A stretch of 64,000 bases of DNA from Atriophallophorus winterbourni. Its lineage: Eukaryota > Platyhelminthes > Trematoda > Plagiorchiida > Microphallidae. Location of the stretch: contig JACCGJ010000219.1 of NCBI GenBank assembly GCA_013407085.1, forward strand, positions 124,001 to 188,000. The letters are read 5' to 3'. Position 1 is the stretch's first letter; each line of letters opens with the position of its first letter. Shown in pieces: positions 1 through 9,769 of the stretch. A program made the translations under genes and the position numbers. The notes under the pieces were generated by a model. That model was not told where the DNA came from, made no database searches, and saw only the letters and a program-made list of their open reading frames with translations.

Positions 1-1
1 C

Positions 2-130
2 GGCGTTACAGGACATTCTGTACCTGTTGTCGGAGTTTGCTCTATTCCAGTCAGATATGGTTCTGCCAAACCAGTTGAGTGTTCATTCATTGTCACGAAA
101 TCTAGTCCACCAATCCTTGGATTATAATCG
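2..130 (+). pseudogene. Ty3/gypsy aspartic protease C-terminal fragment
   Basis: One frame from base 2 reads through a hydrophobic beta-rich stretch and ends with the residues PPILGL followed by TAA. In gypsy polyproteins the retropepsin C-terminal half ends with an ILGLDW-type motif just before the RT linker; the related intact element in this window (60133 onward) has NLLGLDW at the same place. Only about 40 codons are present and the stop interrupts the motif, so this is a scrap of a pol gene, cut by the window edge. It is not the same element as the one at 60 kb, because the flanking residues differ. The call rests on a short motif. Confidence 0.45.
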
Positions 131-184
131 CTGAAGTTACTCAATATTGACTTTTCATTTTTGTCTACAAGTTCATTACCAAAA

Positions 185-1006
185 TTTGACTTTCATGAAA
201 TAAAAGATTCAACTCGTCAGTGTGCATCGCATTCCGGTGGCATGAACTTAAAACCTGTTCATTCAGAAAAAAACTGGTGATCCTATATTTTTGAAACGTC
301 GCCTGATTACACATGGTCTAGGAGAACCTGTCGGAAAAGCCAAGGCTCTGTTGCATACAAACGATGATGATACCTTAACTATGCCGCCTAGCGAAAAACG
401 AAGCGTTGACTTTCATGCATCCTATCATAGTATGGAGAACGCTCCCGTTACTCTGGATATTCAAATCGCATCTGAAAAGACAGTTCAACCGATTTCTAAC
501 AGTGCCATTGCTCGTTCTAAAGCTCTTTTTGTTTGATGATGAAAATTTGACTTCCCTATCAACCGACTCAAGCGCTACTCCTGTTAACACGTCCACATCT
601 GCCCTTATCATTGATTCAAACGGAAAATCTAGTTTTTATTACCAAGAGAGTGGCTTCAAATTTAGCAAACTTCAGAATTCATCAGATACCATTTCAAATA
701 AATTACCGAATTCATCTTATCAAGCGCTTTCAGCACTGCCTTCTAAATCATTTAAACGATCAGATAATGTACTTTTCAAAACCGCAAGAGGAAAAGCGTT
801 ATTGGCACCTTCGACTACTGCTATTGATAAAGCGAGACAATTGTTGGCAACTGTGGATTACGTTTCGGGTTCGCTGGAACCTCCGTGTGTTCAATCAATT
901 CAACCTGCAGACACTGGAAAAGCTTCTGATGAACAAGCAACAAACTTGTCACATAATTTGTCTTCCGAGAATACTGAATCAAGTGAACCTGTCAGACGAT
1001 CTGAAT
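185..1006 (+). pseudogene. Frameshifted fragment with BRC-like repeats (BRCA2-type)
   Basis: Two overlapping frames encode a low-complexity, Ser/Thr-rich polypeptide with motifs like BRC repeats, the RAD51-binding units of BRCA2 (known consensus F-x-T-A-x-G-K, then A-x-x-K-A-x-x-L-F). Around 763-850 the reading is LFKTARGKALL followed by AIDKARQLL. Around 460-536 it is ASEKTVQ followed by AIARSKALF. A weaker half-repeat (VGKAKALL) lies near 330-350. The frame changes after KALF at a run of five T (about 525-530), where the sequence continues DDENL in the other frame; an upstream stop lies near 270. This could be a decayed BRCA2 copy, exons with sequencing indels, or the 3' part of a real gene reaching in from the left. 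No intron signals settle it. BRCA2 is inferred from the motif alone. Confidence 0.42.
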
Positions 1007-1227
1007 GACTGAGGAACAAACCTATTCAAGATTACAAAAATCCGAGGACGATTAGGAGCTGCGTTGGTTGTGATGATTGTTTGAATAACAATCAATACTA
1101 ATCGATAAATCTGTAATTCAAATTCTCGTTGTTAGTTACATTAAATAATACACGCTGTGTGATTCAAGTGAGTGTGGTTATTCTCAATTCAATTCCTGGG
1201 TTGGTTGATTCACTCAATTCAATACAA

Positions 1228-1350
1228 TTCAATTCATCAGACGGTGATTTACGGAATCGAAAGCCTTGCTGAAGTCTAGATAGAGGGCTTCGACAGGCTT
1301 TCCTTCATCCATCCTTCAAAAGCGCGTTGGATCAGCATTTGTTGAGACGG
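1228..1350 (-). mobile_element. CR1/jockey-like reverse transcriptase scrap
   Basis: On the minus strand bases 1306-1230 read EGKPVEALYLDFSK and continue AFDSVNHRLM, the RT motif A region (LDFSKAFDSV) of jockey/CR1-type LINEs. Upstream sequence (1350-1307) continues the same domain in another frame, so there is at least one frameshift. The spelling differs from the RTE-type elements in this window, which have FLDFKGAFDSVDR, so this is a separate family. About 120 bp is left. Confidence 0.5.
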
Positions 1351-1664
1351 ATGGACTTGATCTCCGGAGTGATATAGTGGTATTCCTCTACTCTCAGGGT
1401 TTGCCTTGTCAGCAGAAGTCACCCATGTCTATTACTTTGATAAAGCTCAAACGGAATTTTATCCCTTCTGCTTTCGATTCAGAAGAAGAAGAAGAACTTT
1501 AAATTTAAATTTACTGAGGTCGTGCGCAATTTGAAATCAGCTGTTTGTTACATTATCCGAATTCGTGTTTCGTGATTTATGTTCTTAAGTTCAATATCAG
1601 TGTGTTTAATTACTATGTAACAGGTAAAAAACAATAAAGTATATTTAAAAGCCTAAAAAGAGTA

Positions 1665-1905
1665 ATGCAGAAGGATGATCAGCATGAGGATACGGACCCG
1701 AATCCGACTACTTTTTCTGGGGTTCCGAAAAATGGTACTAAGCTTATTTCTTTTTTAATGCAATTAGATTTGATACACATGAAAATACTTGTGCCATCTG
1801 GAGCTGTTGGAGCTATCATTGGCAAAGGTGGACGGTCTATTGTTCAGATCCAAGCTGAAGCGGGTGCTCGGATGAAGCTCTCCAAACTGAACGATTTCTA
1901 TCCAG
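1665..1905 (+). CDS. nova: NOVA-like KH RNA-binding protein, exon with first half of KH1
   Basis: Opens with ATG at 1665 (in-frame stop at 1635) and ends at a GTAAAA donor at 1906. The C-terminal half is the first half of a KH domain: [16 protein letters not shown], with the GxxG loop GKGG at about residues 53-56, then [15 protein letters not shown] proteins are splicing regulators that bind YCAY RNA in the nucleus, and their KH1 exon ends at the same FYPG point. The exon ends in phase 1 and joins 22706 to give YPGTTERVCLIQG, matching the family across a 20.8-kb intron. Residues 24-34 may not be protein: bases 1735-1767 look like a 33-nt micro-intron (GTACTAAG, pyrimidine tract, TTAG), and removing them keeps the frame. 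The acidic N-terminus before KH1 is unlike vertebrate NOVA. Confidence 0.88.
1735..1767 (+). other. Candidate 33-nt in-frame micro-intron in nova
   Basis: The segment starts GTACTAAG, contains a T-rich tract (CTTATTTCTTTTTTAATG) and ends AATTAG. Excision joins AAT-G to AT-TTG and preserves the frame, because 33 is divisible by 3, placing Asp-Leu-Ile-His just before the KH1 start. Very short introns near the 5' ends of genes are known in schistosomes. Kept in, it would add 11 hydrophobic residues immediately before KH1. Direct evidence is limited to the splice-like motifs. Confidence 0.4.
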
Positions 1906-1982
1906 GTAAAATGGCGATCTTGTTGATCAATTTTATACTTTGAGGCTTTTAACGTTGCTCTATTTGTGAATCCGGCTGAGAT

Positions 1983-2082
1983 TATGTATGAAACCACAAG
2001 CCTGGAATTAGACCAAGCGCCGCGCAGTCATAGGCTGCACGTGGACTACGACACTGTCATCCTGCCCAGACCTAGTTAGATA
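1983..2082 (-). repeat. Family S SINE-like repeat, diverged 3' part
   Basis: Minus-strand copy of the family described at 2825-3060. It keeps the 3' half (the ATGCACGTG-type GTGCAGTC block, the CTGGAATTAG match to CTGGATCAGG, and a CATACATA end), with about 25% changes by eye. It lies 80 bp into the large nova intron. Confidence 0.55.
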
Positions 2083-2824
2083 AATAATCAAAAGTAAAAG
2101 GCGAAGAGACTGTTGCGTGCTCTAGCGCGCAGTTAATTTTCAGTGACAATTTATTCGACACCGTCACTGCACACATGACACTCTGCATAATTTCATATCC
2201 GTTCAATAATCCATAATGTAAATAGTCAATAGTAGGTTGCGTGAAAAATGCGACGAGCCTAAGCGTATAACCATAGGATATTGTACACAAGGATTCGATA
2301 GTTTTTGTGATTATTCAAGAGCGAAACCAAAAAAGTGTGGGTATTTGCAGTTGAGAGCAGAACGTGCCCTGTAAAACGAAAAAGTGCAGAATCGAGGAGT
2401 GGTAGAAAGGTATAGTATTTCAAACGTTATAAAGTAAAGTCAACAACTAAATATCGAGACGCTCTTTAAAAATAGAAAAAGAGGGGCAGACACCACGCAA
2501 AAATGCATATCGTTCCAGTCGTGAGCTATGCGAACAGCGAAACAGTGTGGTAATTATATATAAATAAGCCAACGACTGTTCTATTTTTCATAACAACTGA
2601 TGTAATATTTTTTTGTTCATATACTGCATTTGCACATAAATCATCTGAAAAAGCTTTTCATATATTTTAGTGGAATTATAGGGAATAAAAACTACATACA
2701 AAAAGATAACCCCCTAATTGCTATTGACAGCTAGCTACTTGGCCAGATTGATTTGAATATTGAGTATTACTACGTTTTAAAATTATTTTTAGGTTCAAAA
2801 CGGGCAGGTTTATCGCTATGTGTA

Positions 2825-3060
2825 CGATGGATGTGCAATTGTGCAGTACTATACTATGCTACACATTTAGCATCGTTCTAAATTGATTTGCAACCGGTAG
2901 TGAGCCGCATGTTGAAACACGCTGTAGTCACATTGCCATTTCTATTTTTGTTTGCCATTTCTGTCTAGGCCTGGGCAACCTGACAGTTTTCTTAGCTCAC
3001 GTGTAGTAAACGACTGTACGGTACATTACCTGGATTAGTATTGTGCTTTCATATATATAT
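2825..3060 (+). repeat. Family S SINE-like repeat, near full length
   Basis: Defines the commonest dispersed repeat of the window, about 230 bp. The order is an ATGTGCAATCGTGCAG-like start, a TAAATTGATTGGCCA box, a hairpin GGTAGTGAG...CTCACTACC, then TCTGTCTAGGCCTGGGCAA, CCTGACAGTATCTTAGCCC, GTGCAGTCTCTGACTGTGCG, GCCTGGATCAGGCTTGTGC, and a tail of CATA or CATT units. This copy is diverged (the second hairpin arm reads CACATTGCC) and ends in a TATA-rich tail. I see no convincing tRNA A/B boxes, so the head is unassigned. It abuts the 3' end of the R1 LINE at 3113. Confidence 0.75.
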
Positions 3061-3112
3061 GCACCATTATTGCCTGAAATTTCATCAACTGACGTCGACC
3101 TTCCTTGTTCTG

Positions 3113-6100
3113 TCATCATCATCATCATCAAAGACAGCATTACACCAGTAGCACGTACCGAATGCTTAACTGCCATACAACCATGACAAAGTAAAATACT
3201 AAAAGATGGGGAAGGGTGGGAGTTAAATTGCTACGGCTTCTATAGAAGAGTAAGCACAAACAAACTGGGAAGAGGTGCCTACACCTCGAATGGAACATGC
3301 ATTCAAACAAGTTTCGTGAACGAGTAGAGCAACATCAGCACGGCAGCTTCCTTGCGGCTTTCACTGTCATGCATCATAACAAGCTTTTCTCGTCACTCCG
3401 CTTGACAACATACAAGGTTATGCAAACACTCCAAGAAGATGCTTAGTGCAAGACCGCCATTGAACACGGTTTCGGGACATATCCTGAAGCGTAACTAACC
3501 ATTGCGATATATGATCGCGGGGACACCAGCCTGGAAGACGCGCTGCGCCTACTTTGGAAAGGTTACTAGTAAGAATTTTTAGCTGCCTATGCCATGTGAC
3601 GGTTTGGCCACCCCGAGATTTACGCCAATCAGGATGTGGCGTCGCAAAAAGAATCTGTTTCGGAAGTCGGTGGTCCGGCATCCGTAAAACGTGACCCAAC
3701 CAGCGTAACCTATGCAGGTTGATCTGCTTCTCTATATCGACATTACTACCAAACAACTTATTTCGGAGAGCATCGGTGCGCATACGATTGTAACAGCTAA
3801 CTCCTAGAATGCTGCGGAGACACCGGTTGTCAAATACTTGGAGACGCTGAATGTGTTCTTTACGTAAGGTCCAGGTTTCGCACCCATACAGTAACACAGC
3901 CCGAACTGTCGCTTTATAGACTCTACCCTTGAGTAGCAGAGACAGTCCTTTCTGACGCCAGAGGTGACCTAGGTTGCGGAATGCTACGGTCGCTTTAGAA
4001 ATGCGTGCCGAGACCTCGTTATCTAACGATGCAGAATTATTGATACAACTACCGAGATACGTAAAACGATCCACAATTTCAAGCGCCTGATTGTCGAGTA
4101 ATAAAGCGTTGTTCGATAAGTCGATGTCCTGCAGAAGAACACTGCACTTAGATGGCGCAAAACGCATTCCAAATGCGGGCACAATACTAGATAGCTTGTT
4201 CAGTATCGCCTGTGCATCTGTGTATGAGTCGAAGAGCAGAACTATGTCATCAGCATAATCCAAGTCGAGAAGCTTGACGCCTGGCATTATGTGAACTCCG
4301 AAAGCTGGGGCACCTTCGTTGCATAATTCCATAATTGCATCAATTACAAAATTGAACAAAAACGGAGAAATCGGGCATCCTTGTCGGACGCCACTTGTGG
4401 TGTGGAATTTGGGTGAGAGTTCATTGTAAACCCTAACGCATCCGGATGTATGAGCATAAAGTGCGCGTAGTATGTTGACATACTTATGCGGAACGCCTTT
4501 GCACAGCAAGGTCTTAAACAGGACATTTCGATCGACTGAATCAAATGCTCCTTTGAAGTCTAAAAAGATGGCTATTGTCGGCTGTCGATAGGTGTGCCGC
4601 AGTTCTAATATCCGTCGAAGAGTAAAAATGTGGTCGACACAGCCTCTGCCAGGCCGGAAGCCAGCTTGCTGCTCACGGATCTGTGATTCCCTATGCGATG
4701 TTAATCTTCGAAGACATATGGACGCTAATAATCTCGTAATGATGGGAGTGAGACTTATCCCACGGTGATTAGAGCATGAGCTTCGCACACCTTTTTTAAA
4801 TATAGGTATGATAACTGATTCGCCCCAACTCGGAGGGACGGATTCTGACATCCACACTTCACGGAGGAGATCTCCTAATGTGCTGATTAGGACTTGGCCA
4901 CCTTCTTTGAACAAAACAGGCGGTATGTCATCGGGGCCAGCAGCTTTGAATCGTTTCATGGATTCGATACATGCTTTAATTTCTAAATCATTAGGGGGAT
5001 CTACGCTAACAGGCCAAGGATCACACTGCCTCAAGTGAGGGAATGATTCTGTTGCAGGCGACCAGCTGAATTGTTCTTCAAAATGTTCGGCCCAGCGTGA
5101 CAGGCGGCGATTCTTATTAGTGATAAGAGTACCGTCTAATTCCGCTATAGTCTCACTCACTCCTTGTTTCGTAGGCCCAGTCGATCGAATAAGTTGGAAG
5201 AGTTTTCGCACGTTACCCGCATTATTTGCTATTTCCATTTCTTCGACCTTATTTAGCCACCACCTTTCTCTGTCTTGTCTTAAGCTCCGTTTAAGTTCAT
5301 TCCTCACGCGTTTACGCTCTGTATTGTGTCCAGGACCATGAGGTATTTCGCGTCGCTGGTGAAGAATTTCTATAGAGCGCTGTGAAATCCAGTGGGACTT
5401 TTGGGTTGGTTGTGCAGTCTCACAGGCTGTTATTGCGGCGGCTCGCATAATCCCTGCTATTTTGTTCCACCTGTCATCGGTAGTTGCATACTGGGCAACT
5501 GGGAGTGAGTTACTCAAGGTGGTCCTATAAATGTCTTGAACTGCAGGCTGAAAGAATTTTTCGACAGCAATGCGTTTCCCATTCGAGGGCTTCGTACCGG
5601 AGAACTTTAACGAGAACCTACATCGCACAAGAGCATGATCTGAATCTACGCAGGTATTCCAAAAAGAGCGGCAGTCCTCAATGCAACCTCTCCAGCGAGC
5701 ACTTATGGCGATATGGTCGATTTGGGCCGAAGGTTGGCTTCCATCCGGCGAGCGCCATGTGGCACATTGACATCTTTTATGGCGAAAGGAGGTGCTGCTA
5801 ATGAATAATCGAGATTGTGCACAGAATTGTATAAACCGTTCACCATTATCTGTGCGTTGGCTTTCAAGACCAAACATGCCACCTAATTGTGATTCAGATG
5901 TATCTAAGCGACCTAGTCTGGCATTCATATCTCCTGCTAAGACAACAATATCGGAGCTTTTTGCACGTCGCAAAAGAGCATAAAGATCGTCGTAGAAGGC
6001 GTTCTTCTCGTCGTCGGAATTGGTGTTAGTCGGAGCGTAAGTTGCTACAATAAACAAGCATCTCTGATTAGAAGATTTTGAGTTTGGTCTAATATTAGTG

Positions 6101-6648
6101 GCGAGTCTAACTGCGCACATTCTGCTATTGCGAGGAATCCAATCGATTAGACAGGATTCGGCACGTGAATTCAGCACTATACCAACACCCGCCTGTCCTG
6201 AAATGGCAGCTACAGAATCACCAGAGCAGCGCAAAAAGTAGCGAGTTGAAAGATTTGGGGCAGTAAGTTCAGTAATTATAGACGGATCATATAAGCGCGT
6301 TTCCGATGAACAGCAAACATCAATAGATAGACTATCTAAGGTAAGAGCCAGTGCAGCTTGTTGGCCTATTTGTCTCAGAGTCCTGACATTCATGGCTCCG
6401 ATGTGAGCAGAAGTCCGTGGTTTGAGAAAGTGATCTATAGATTCGCGAACAGAAAATGTTCCAACATGTTCAGCGCGGTCTTTTCTAAAGCTGGGAATGA
6501 CAGACGGAGAGTTGTTAAGAGTGGATGGGGGAGGGGAAGGGTCGGAAACAGTTTGTTCTGTACTTTCGTGTACATGGCCCTCCCATTGCACGTAAGTGAT
6601 ATCAATATCAGGCTGCCAAGGTTTGACAAAAACACATGAGACTAACAA
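3113..6648 (-). mobile_element. R1: near-complete RTE/SR2-type non-LTR retrotransposon
   Basis: Minus-strand element with one uninterrupted ORF (3418-6648) and a 3' end marked by a (TGA)n tail at 3113-3130, the short tandem-repeat tail typical of RTE-clade LINEs. Between ORF stop and tail are about 290 bp of 3' UTR that recur at 25511-26032, which confirms the 3' boundary of the family. The 5' limit is not visible; sequence beyond 6648 shows no match elsewhere in the window. I could not identify a target-site duplication. It sits inside the first large nova intron, antisense to the gene. Confidence 0.85.
3418..6648 (-). CDS. R1 endonuclease-reverse transcriptase, 1076 aa, intact
   Basis: Encodes an apurinic-type endonuclease followed by a reverse transcriptase, which nick target DNA and copy the element RNA in place. 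Endonuclease landmarks: MNVRTL (86-91), SETR (115-118), TYAPTN (203-208), GDMNARLG (239-246), QIDHI (309-313) and SDHALV (336-341). RT landmarks: FRPGRG near 664, FLDFKGAFDSVDR (695-707), GVRQGCPISP (753-762) and DYADD (797-801). The C-terminal RLRWLGHVLRM stretch, common to RTE-like proteins, lies near 970-985. No stop or frameshift occurs in 3.2 kb, in contrast to every other LINE here, so this copy is young. The ATG at 6646-6648 is the first in frame, and about 80 residues precede the endonuclease; a later start is possible. Confidence 0.9.
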   Translation of the reverse strand: MLVSCVFVKPWQPDIDITYVQWEGHVHESTEQTVSDPSPPPSTLNNSPSVIPSFRKDRAEHVGTFSVRESIDHFLKPRTSAHIGAMNVRTLRQIGQQAALALTLDSLSIDVCCSSETRLYDPSIITELTAPNLSTRYFLRCSGDSVAAISGQAGVGIVLNSRAESCLIDWIPRNSRMCAVRLATNIRPNSKSSNQRCLFIVATYAPTNTNSDDEKNAFYDDLYALLRRAKSSDIVVLAGDMNARLGRLDTSESQLGGMFGLESQRTDNGERFIQFCAQSRLFISSTSFRHKRCQCATWRSPDGSQPSAQIDHIAISARWRGCIEDCRSFWNTCVDSDHALVRCRFSLKFSGTKPSNGKRIAVEKFFQPAVQDIYRTTLSNSLPVAQYATTDDRWNKIAGIMRAAAITACETAQPTQKSHWISQRSIEILHQRREIPHGPGHNTERKRVRNELKRSLRQDRERWWLNKVEEMEIANNAGNVRKLFQLIRSTGPTKQGVSETIAELDGTLITNKNRRLSRWAEHFEEQFSWSPATESFPHLRQCDPWPVSVDPPNDLEIKACIESMKRFKAAGPDDIPPVLFKEGGQVLISTLGDLLREVWMSESVPPSWGESVIIPIFKKGVRSSCSNHRGISLTPIITRLLASICLRRLTSHRESQIREQQAGFRPGRGCVDHIFTLRRILELRHTYRQPTIAIFLDFKGAFDSVDRNVLFKTLLCKGVPHKYVNILRALYAHTSGCVRVYNELSPKFHTTSGVRQGCPISPFLFNFVIDAIMELCNEGAPAFGVHIMPGVKLLDLDYADDIVLLFDSYTDAQAILNKLSSIVPAFGMRFAPSKCSVLLQDIDLSNNALLLDNQALEIVDRFTYLGSCINNSASLDNEVSARISKATVAFRNLGHLWRQKGLSLLLKGRVYKATVRAVLLYGCETWTLRKEHIQRLQVFDNRCLRSILGVSCYNRMRTDALRNKLFGSNVDIEKQINLHRLRWLGHVLRMPDHRLPKQILFATPHPDWRKSRGGQTVTWHRQLKILTSNLSKVGAARLPGWCPRDHISQWLVTLQDMSRNRVQWRSCTKHLLGVFA

Positions 6649-7244
6649 TGCTAATTACAGTTTGAGTACTCAGTCATATTTGATTCCAAGTGGTGATCAA
6701 TATGTTACGCAATATTCGCCCTAATCCACAGTGCAACTTGCTGTGGTTATCCAGTCAAGTTTTTTTAACGTGCACCGCTTAAAAAAATATGAAAGCTTAA
6801 CCTTCAAGGAAATATCAATGCATAAATCACTACTGGAAAATAATTGTTGGTTGAATTTGAATAGCTTTTAAATTGAAAATGTCTTGTATCTACATTTATG
6901 TGTCACCAAAAACTTTTTCAAACATAGCTATAGCATTATGTCTCTTAGAAACGTCCTTGGTCAGATCATTGGCATTAGCCTAATCTTTTTCTCGTTAGGT
7001 GCACTAAAAATAAAACCGTAGTCCTCACAAGCTCATAGATTGCGAACAGACCATTCATTGGTTTCATCGCGCCAAATCGACTGGTAAGACAAGGATTGAT
7101 GTCATTCAAATGTGCTAACCTCATTGTCGCGCTGAGACTGGACCTTAACGTGATGCGATGGTTTGTGTACCTTCATGACCCATTGAGCTATACTGGGTGG
7201 TGCCTTTTGGTGCCAGCAGAGCTACTCATACCAAGAAGGTCGAT
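6649..7244. other. Intron sequence without recognised feature
   Basis: AT-rich intronic DNA between the R1 and R2 elements. The part next to 6649 may include the 5' UTR of R1, but nothing here marks its end. Confidence 0.3.
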
Positions 7245-7689
7245 GGATAGAGATCAGACAAACTCAGTCTCAACCCACTGCCTGTGGTTCAGGCTTTTTA
7301 GCCAAAGGCTCCGGGTGGGGCCCCCTAAGCTAACCCCCTACTTCGTCCTGGGAAACCGGGTAGTATCACGCCCACAAGCAATTATGAAAATAAAGGTAAA
7401 AAATGACAGATCCCGTGCTCTCACGCTCTCTGCTCTCAAGCTCTTTACTCTCTGCTCAAAATGCTTTACATGATCTCACACTGCATGCAAACTTTTTTAA
7501 TAACAGTTTTTCGTTTTGTGGTTCTTTGGTTAGCCCTGACTGAAGTGCAGCTTGTTCGTCGAGGTTTCCAAATTCAGCCACTTCGAATATTTTGCCTGCT
7601 TCGTATGCCTCCAGAGCTTTCTTCCGCCCGCGCGTACCATTCAAATTAGCGGCGTTTCATGTAGGACTTTATCTAGCATCTGAGAGCAG

Positions 7690-8470
7690 GCAGCCTTGGC
7701 TCGCACACTTGATAGCCTCGATGTCGATGTGTGCTGTTTGTCGGAAACACGCATGCATAACTCTAGCTCAGTTACACGATTGTCTAACCCTTCGAACTTA
7801 CGCAAGTCACACTATCTACGTTTGTCCACTGATGACGATGCCATGGTATCTCGCCAAGCTGGTGTTGGAATCGTCTTGAGTGAGCGAGCTGAGGTCGCAC
7901 TGTTAGACTGGATCCCAGTCGCCTTTGTGCAGTAAGACTGCAGGGTTCGTGCAAAAAGGCCGATTTCGCAATCAATCCCGCAACCTGTTTGTGGTTGCTG
8001 CCTATGCACCGACTAATTGTAGCTGTGAACTTGACAAGGATGAGTTTTATGGAAGATTACAAGAACTCATTAGACTTGCATTGAGGAGTGACATCGTTGT
8101 CCTAGCTGGAGACATGAATGCACGTGTAGGCCGTCTATCTTTAAACGAGCAGTTCGTGGGTGGACGGTTTGGTCTCGATTTTCATCGTAATGACAACGCT
8201 AAAGATTGCTTAGCTTGTGCTCAAAGCACAGACTACCTTGCCAGCACTAACTTCCGCCATTCGAAGCGTCACTGCTTCACCTGGAGATCTCCATCGGTGG
8301 CCTTGTTCACGCAAATTGACCATATTGAAATCAGCTACTCCTGGCGAGGGAGTGTGCAAGATTGCCGTTCCTACTGGGGCACCTGTCTAGAGTCCGATCA
8401 TGCGTTAGTCTGTGCTAAGCTCTCGATGCGTTTTGGCGGGAAACGTAGAAACGTTGCTAGGCTTAACGAT
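7690..8470 (+). pseudogene. R2 endonuclease domain, frameshifted
   Basis: Two frames carry consecutive endonuclease motifs: DVDVCCLSETR then RQAGVGIVLSERAE in the first (to 7935), then FVVAAYAPTN, VLAGDMNARVG, QIDHIEIS and SDHALVCAKL in the second (from 7925). The switch near 7925-7935 is a single frameshift. Catalytic-type residues (the Glu of SETR, the Asp/Asn of GDMNAR, the SDH at the end) are all present, so decay is recent or modest. Confidence 0.75.
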
Positions 8471-9416
8471 CTCCCGGTTCTCCAAAGGGTTTCATGCCAA
8501 TTTGAGTCCGCATCTTTCTACAGTTGGTCTGGTGGGCGCAGGTGTGGAACTTCTGCCGGGTGAGAGAGCTACCGATCTAGAGTATGCGGATGACATCGCA
8601 CTTCTGGGAGATGACCCTCATATAATGCAACAAGCCCTGGACCACCTGGCACTTGACGCTTCAAGGTATGGCATGTGCTTTGCGCCTAACAAGTGTAAAA
8701 CACTTACTCAGGATTGGAGCGGCTCTCTTCCAAACCTAACTATGTGCGATGTCAATCTTGAATTGGTCGACAGCTTTGTTTACCTTGGCAGTTGTATCTC
8801 CGCTGGCGGTTGTGTCGAGAACGAGATCTCACATCGTGTTCACAAAGCGGGTGCAGTGTTTGTTAATCTTCGCCACCTGTGGCGTCGACGCGATGTTTCA
8901 CTCTATACTAAAGGCCGAGTGTACAACGCAGTGGTGCGTGCTACACTCCTTTATGGCTGCGAAACCTGGTCTATCCGAGCGGATGATATCCGTCGGCTTT
9001 CTGTTTTTGATACCCGTTGCCAGCGTAGAATTGCTCGCCTTCGGTGGCAGCATCGTGTTACAAATATAGATGTCTGCAAGCGTGTGTTAGGACCAGGTGG
9101 CCACGGACTGAGAGAAATGCTGATGCTTGCTCGCTTGCGATGGTTGGGACATGTTTTAAGAATGCCTACTCACCGTTTACCGTACCGCGCCTTATTCGCA
9201 GAGCCTGACAGAAGCTGGGAGAAAAGATCGGGTGGTCAGTCCATGACGTGGCGCGTTGGGATGAAGAAACTCACCATAGCGCTAGGCTCAGTTGGGCGTA
9301 TTCGTTTGCCTGGGTGGGGTCCAAATGCTCCACCTAATAGTTGGCTGGAAACCTTACGCGATATGGCTACAAACCCAAGTCAGTGGCGCCAGTGTATTTT
9401 ATTATGTGTGTTATAA
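8412..9416 (+). pseudogene. R2 RT/C-terminal ORF fused across an internal deletion
   Basis: A 334-codon open frame. Its first 50 residues are out-of-frame endonuclease sequence. From about 8540 it enters RT at VGAGVELLPGERATDLEYADD and continues through YLGSCISAGG, KGRVYNAVVRATLLYGCETW, RLRWLGHVLRMPTHRLP and RLPGWGPNAPPNSWLETL to a TAA. RT motifs before the YADD box (finger motifs and the first catalytic Asp) are absent, so the product cannot be a working RT. The frame has stayed open since the deletion. Confidence 0.75.
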
Positions 9417-9769
9417 TTTTTATCCGGCATTATTTTATATAAAAAACCAAAAATCGCATGCAGTTAAACTACAAAACAAGCTGCTTTTTGCGCATTTGCT
9501 TTTGCGTATTTCGCTTGCCTGCTTTCCCTTTTCCACGCGCTTGCTTATCTACTTTTCCTGCTTCATATTGCTTGACACTTTGTTTGGCTCCAGACTTGTG
9601 CTTAATGATGATGATGATGCTAACCTCATCTTGCTATGCAGTTCTAGCAAACTTTCACAGCCGAGCTCAGCGAAACAACACCAGATTCAGCTCCTGAAAA
9701 CTTAGAATTTCTTATAAACTGCATATGTTGAGTTGCTCTTTCCACTTATGGTCGAAAGAGTGATCGAAC

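Larger units (their letters stand above)
7245..9620 (+). mobile_element. R2: RTE-type LINE with internal RT deletion
   Basis: Plus-strand element. A leader block at 7285-7382 recurs at 59905-60001. Then come endonuclease coding sequence (about 7690-8470), the distal RT and C-terminal region (8560-9416), a short 3' UTR and an ATGATGATGATG tail at about 9604-9619. The palm part of RT between SDHALV and the ADD box is missing, which removes roughly 1.3 kb relative to R1. R2 proteins differ clearly from R1 in spelling; related fragments are at 47577, 51770, 53280 and 57485. Confidence 0.75.

Noticed and set aside
2896..2940. Family S hairpin loop (CTGCATGCTGAAAC) as a hammerhead variant
   Set aside because: The order resembles CUGAUGA...GAAAC, but A6 and stem II are missing in every copy; it is better described as a hairpin.
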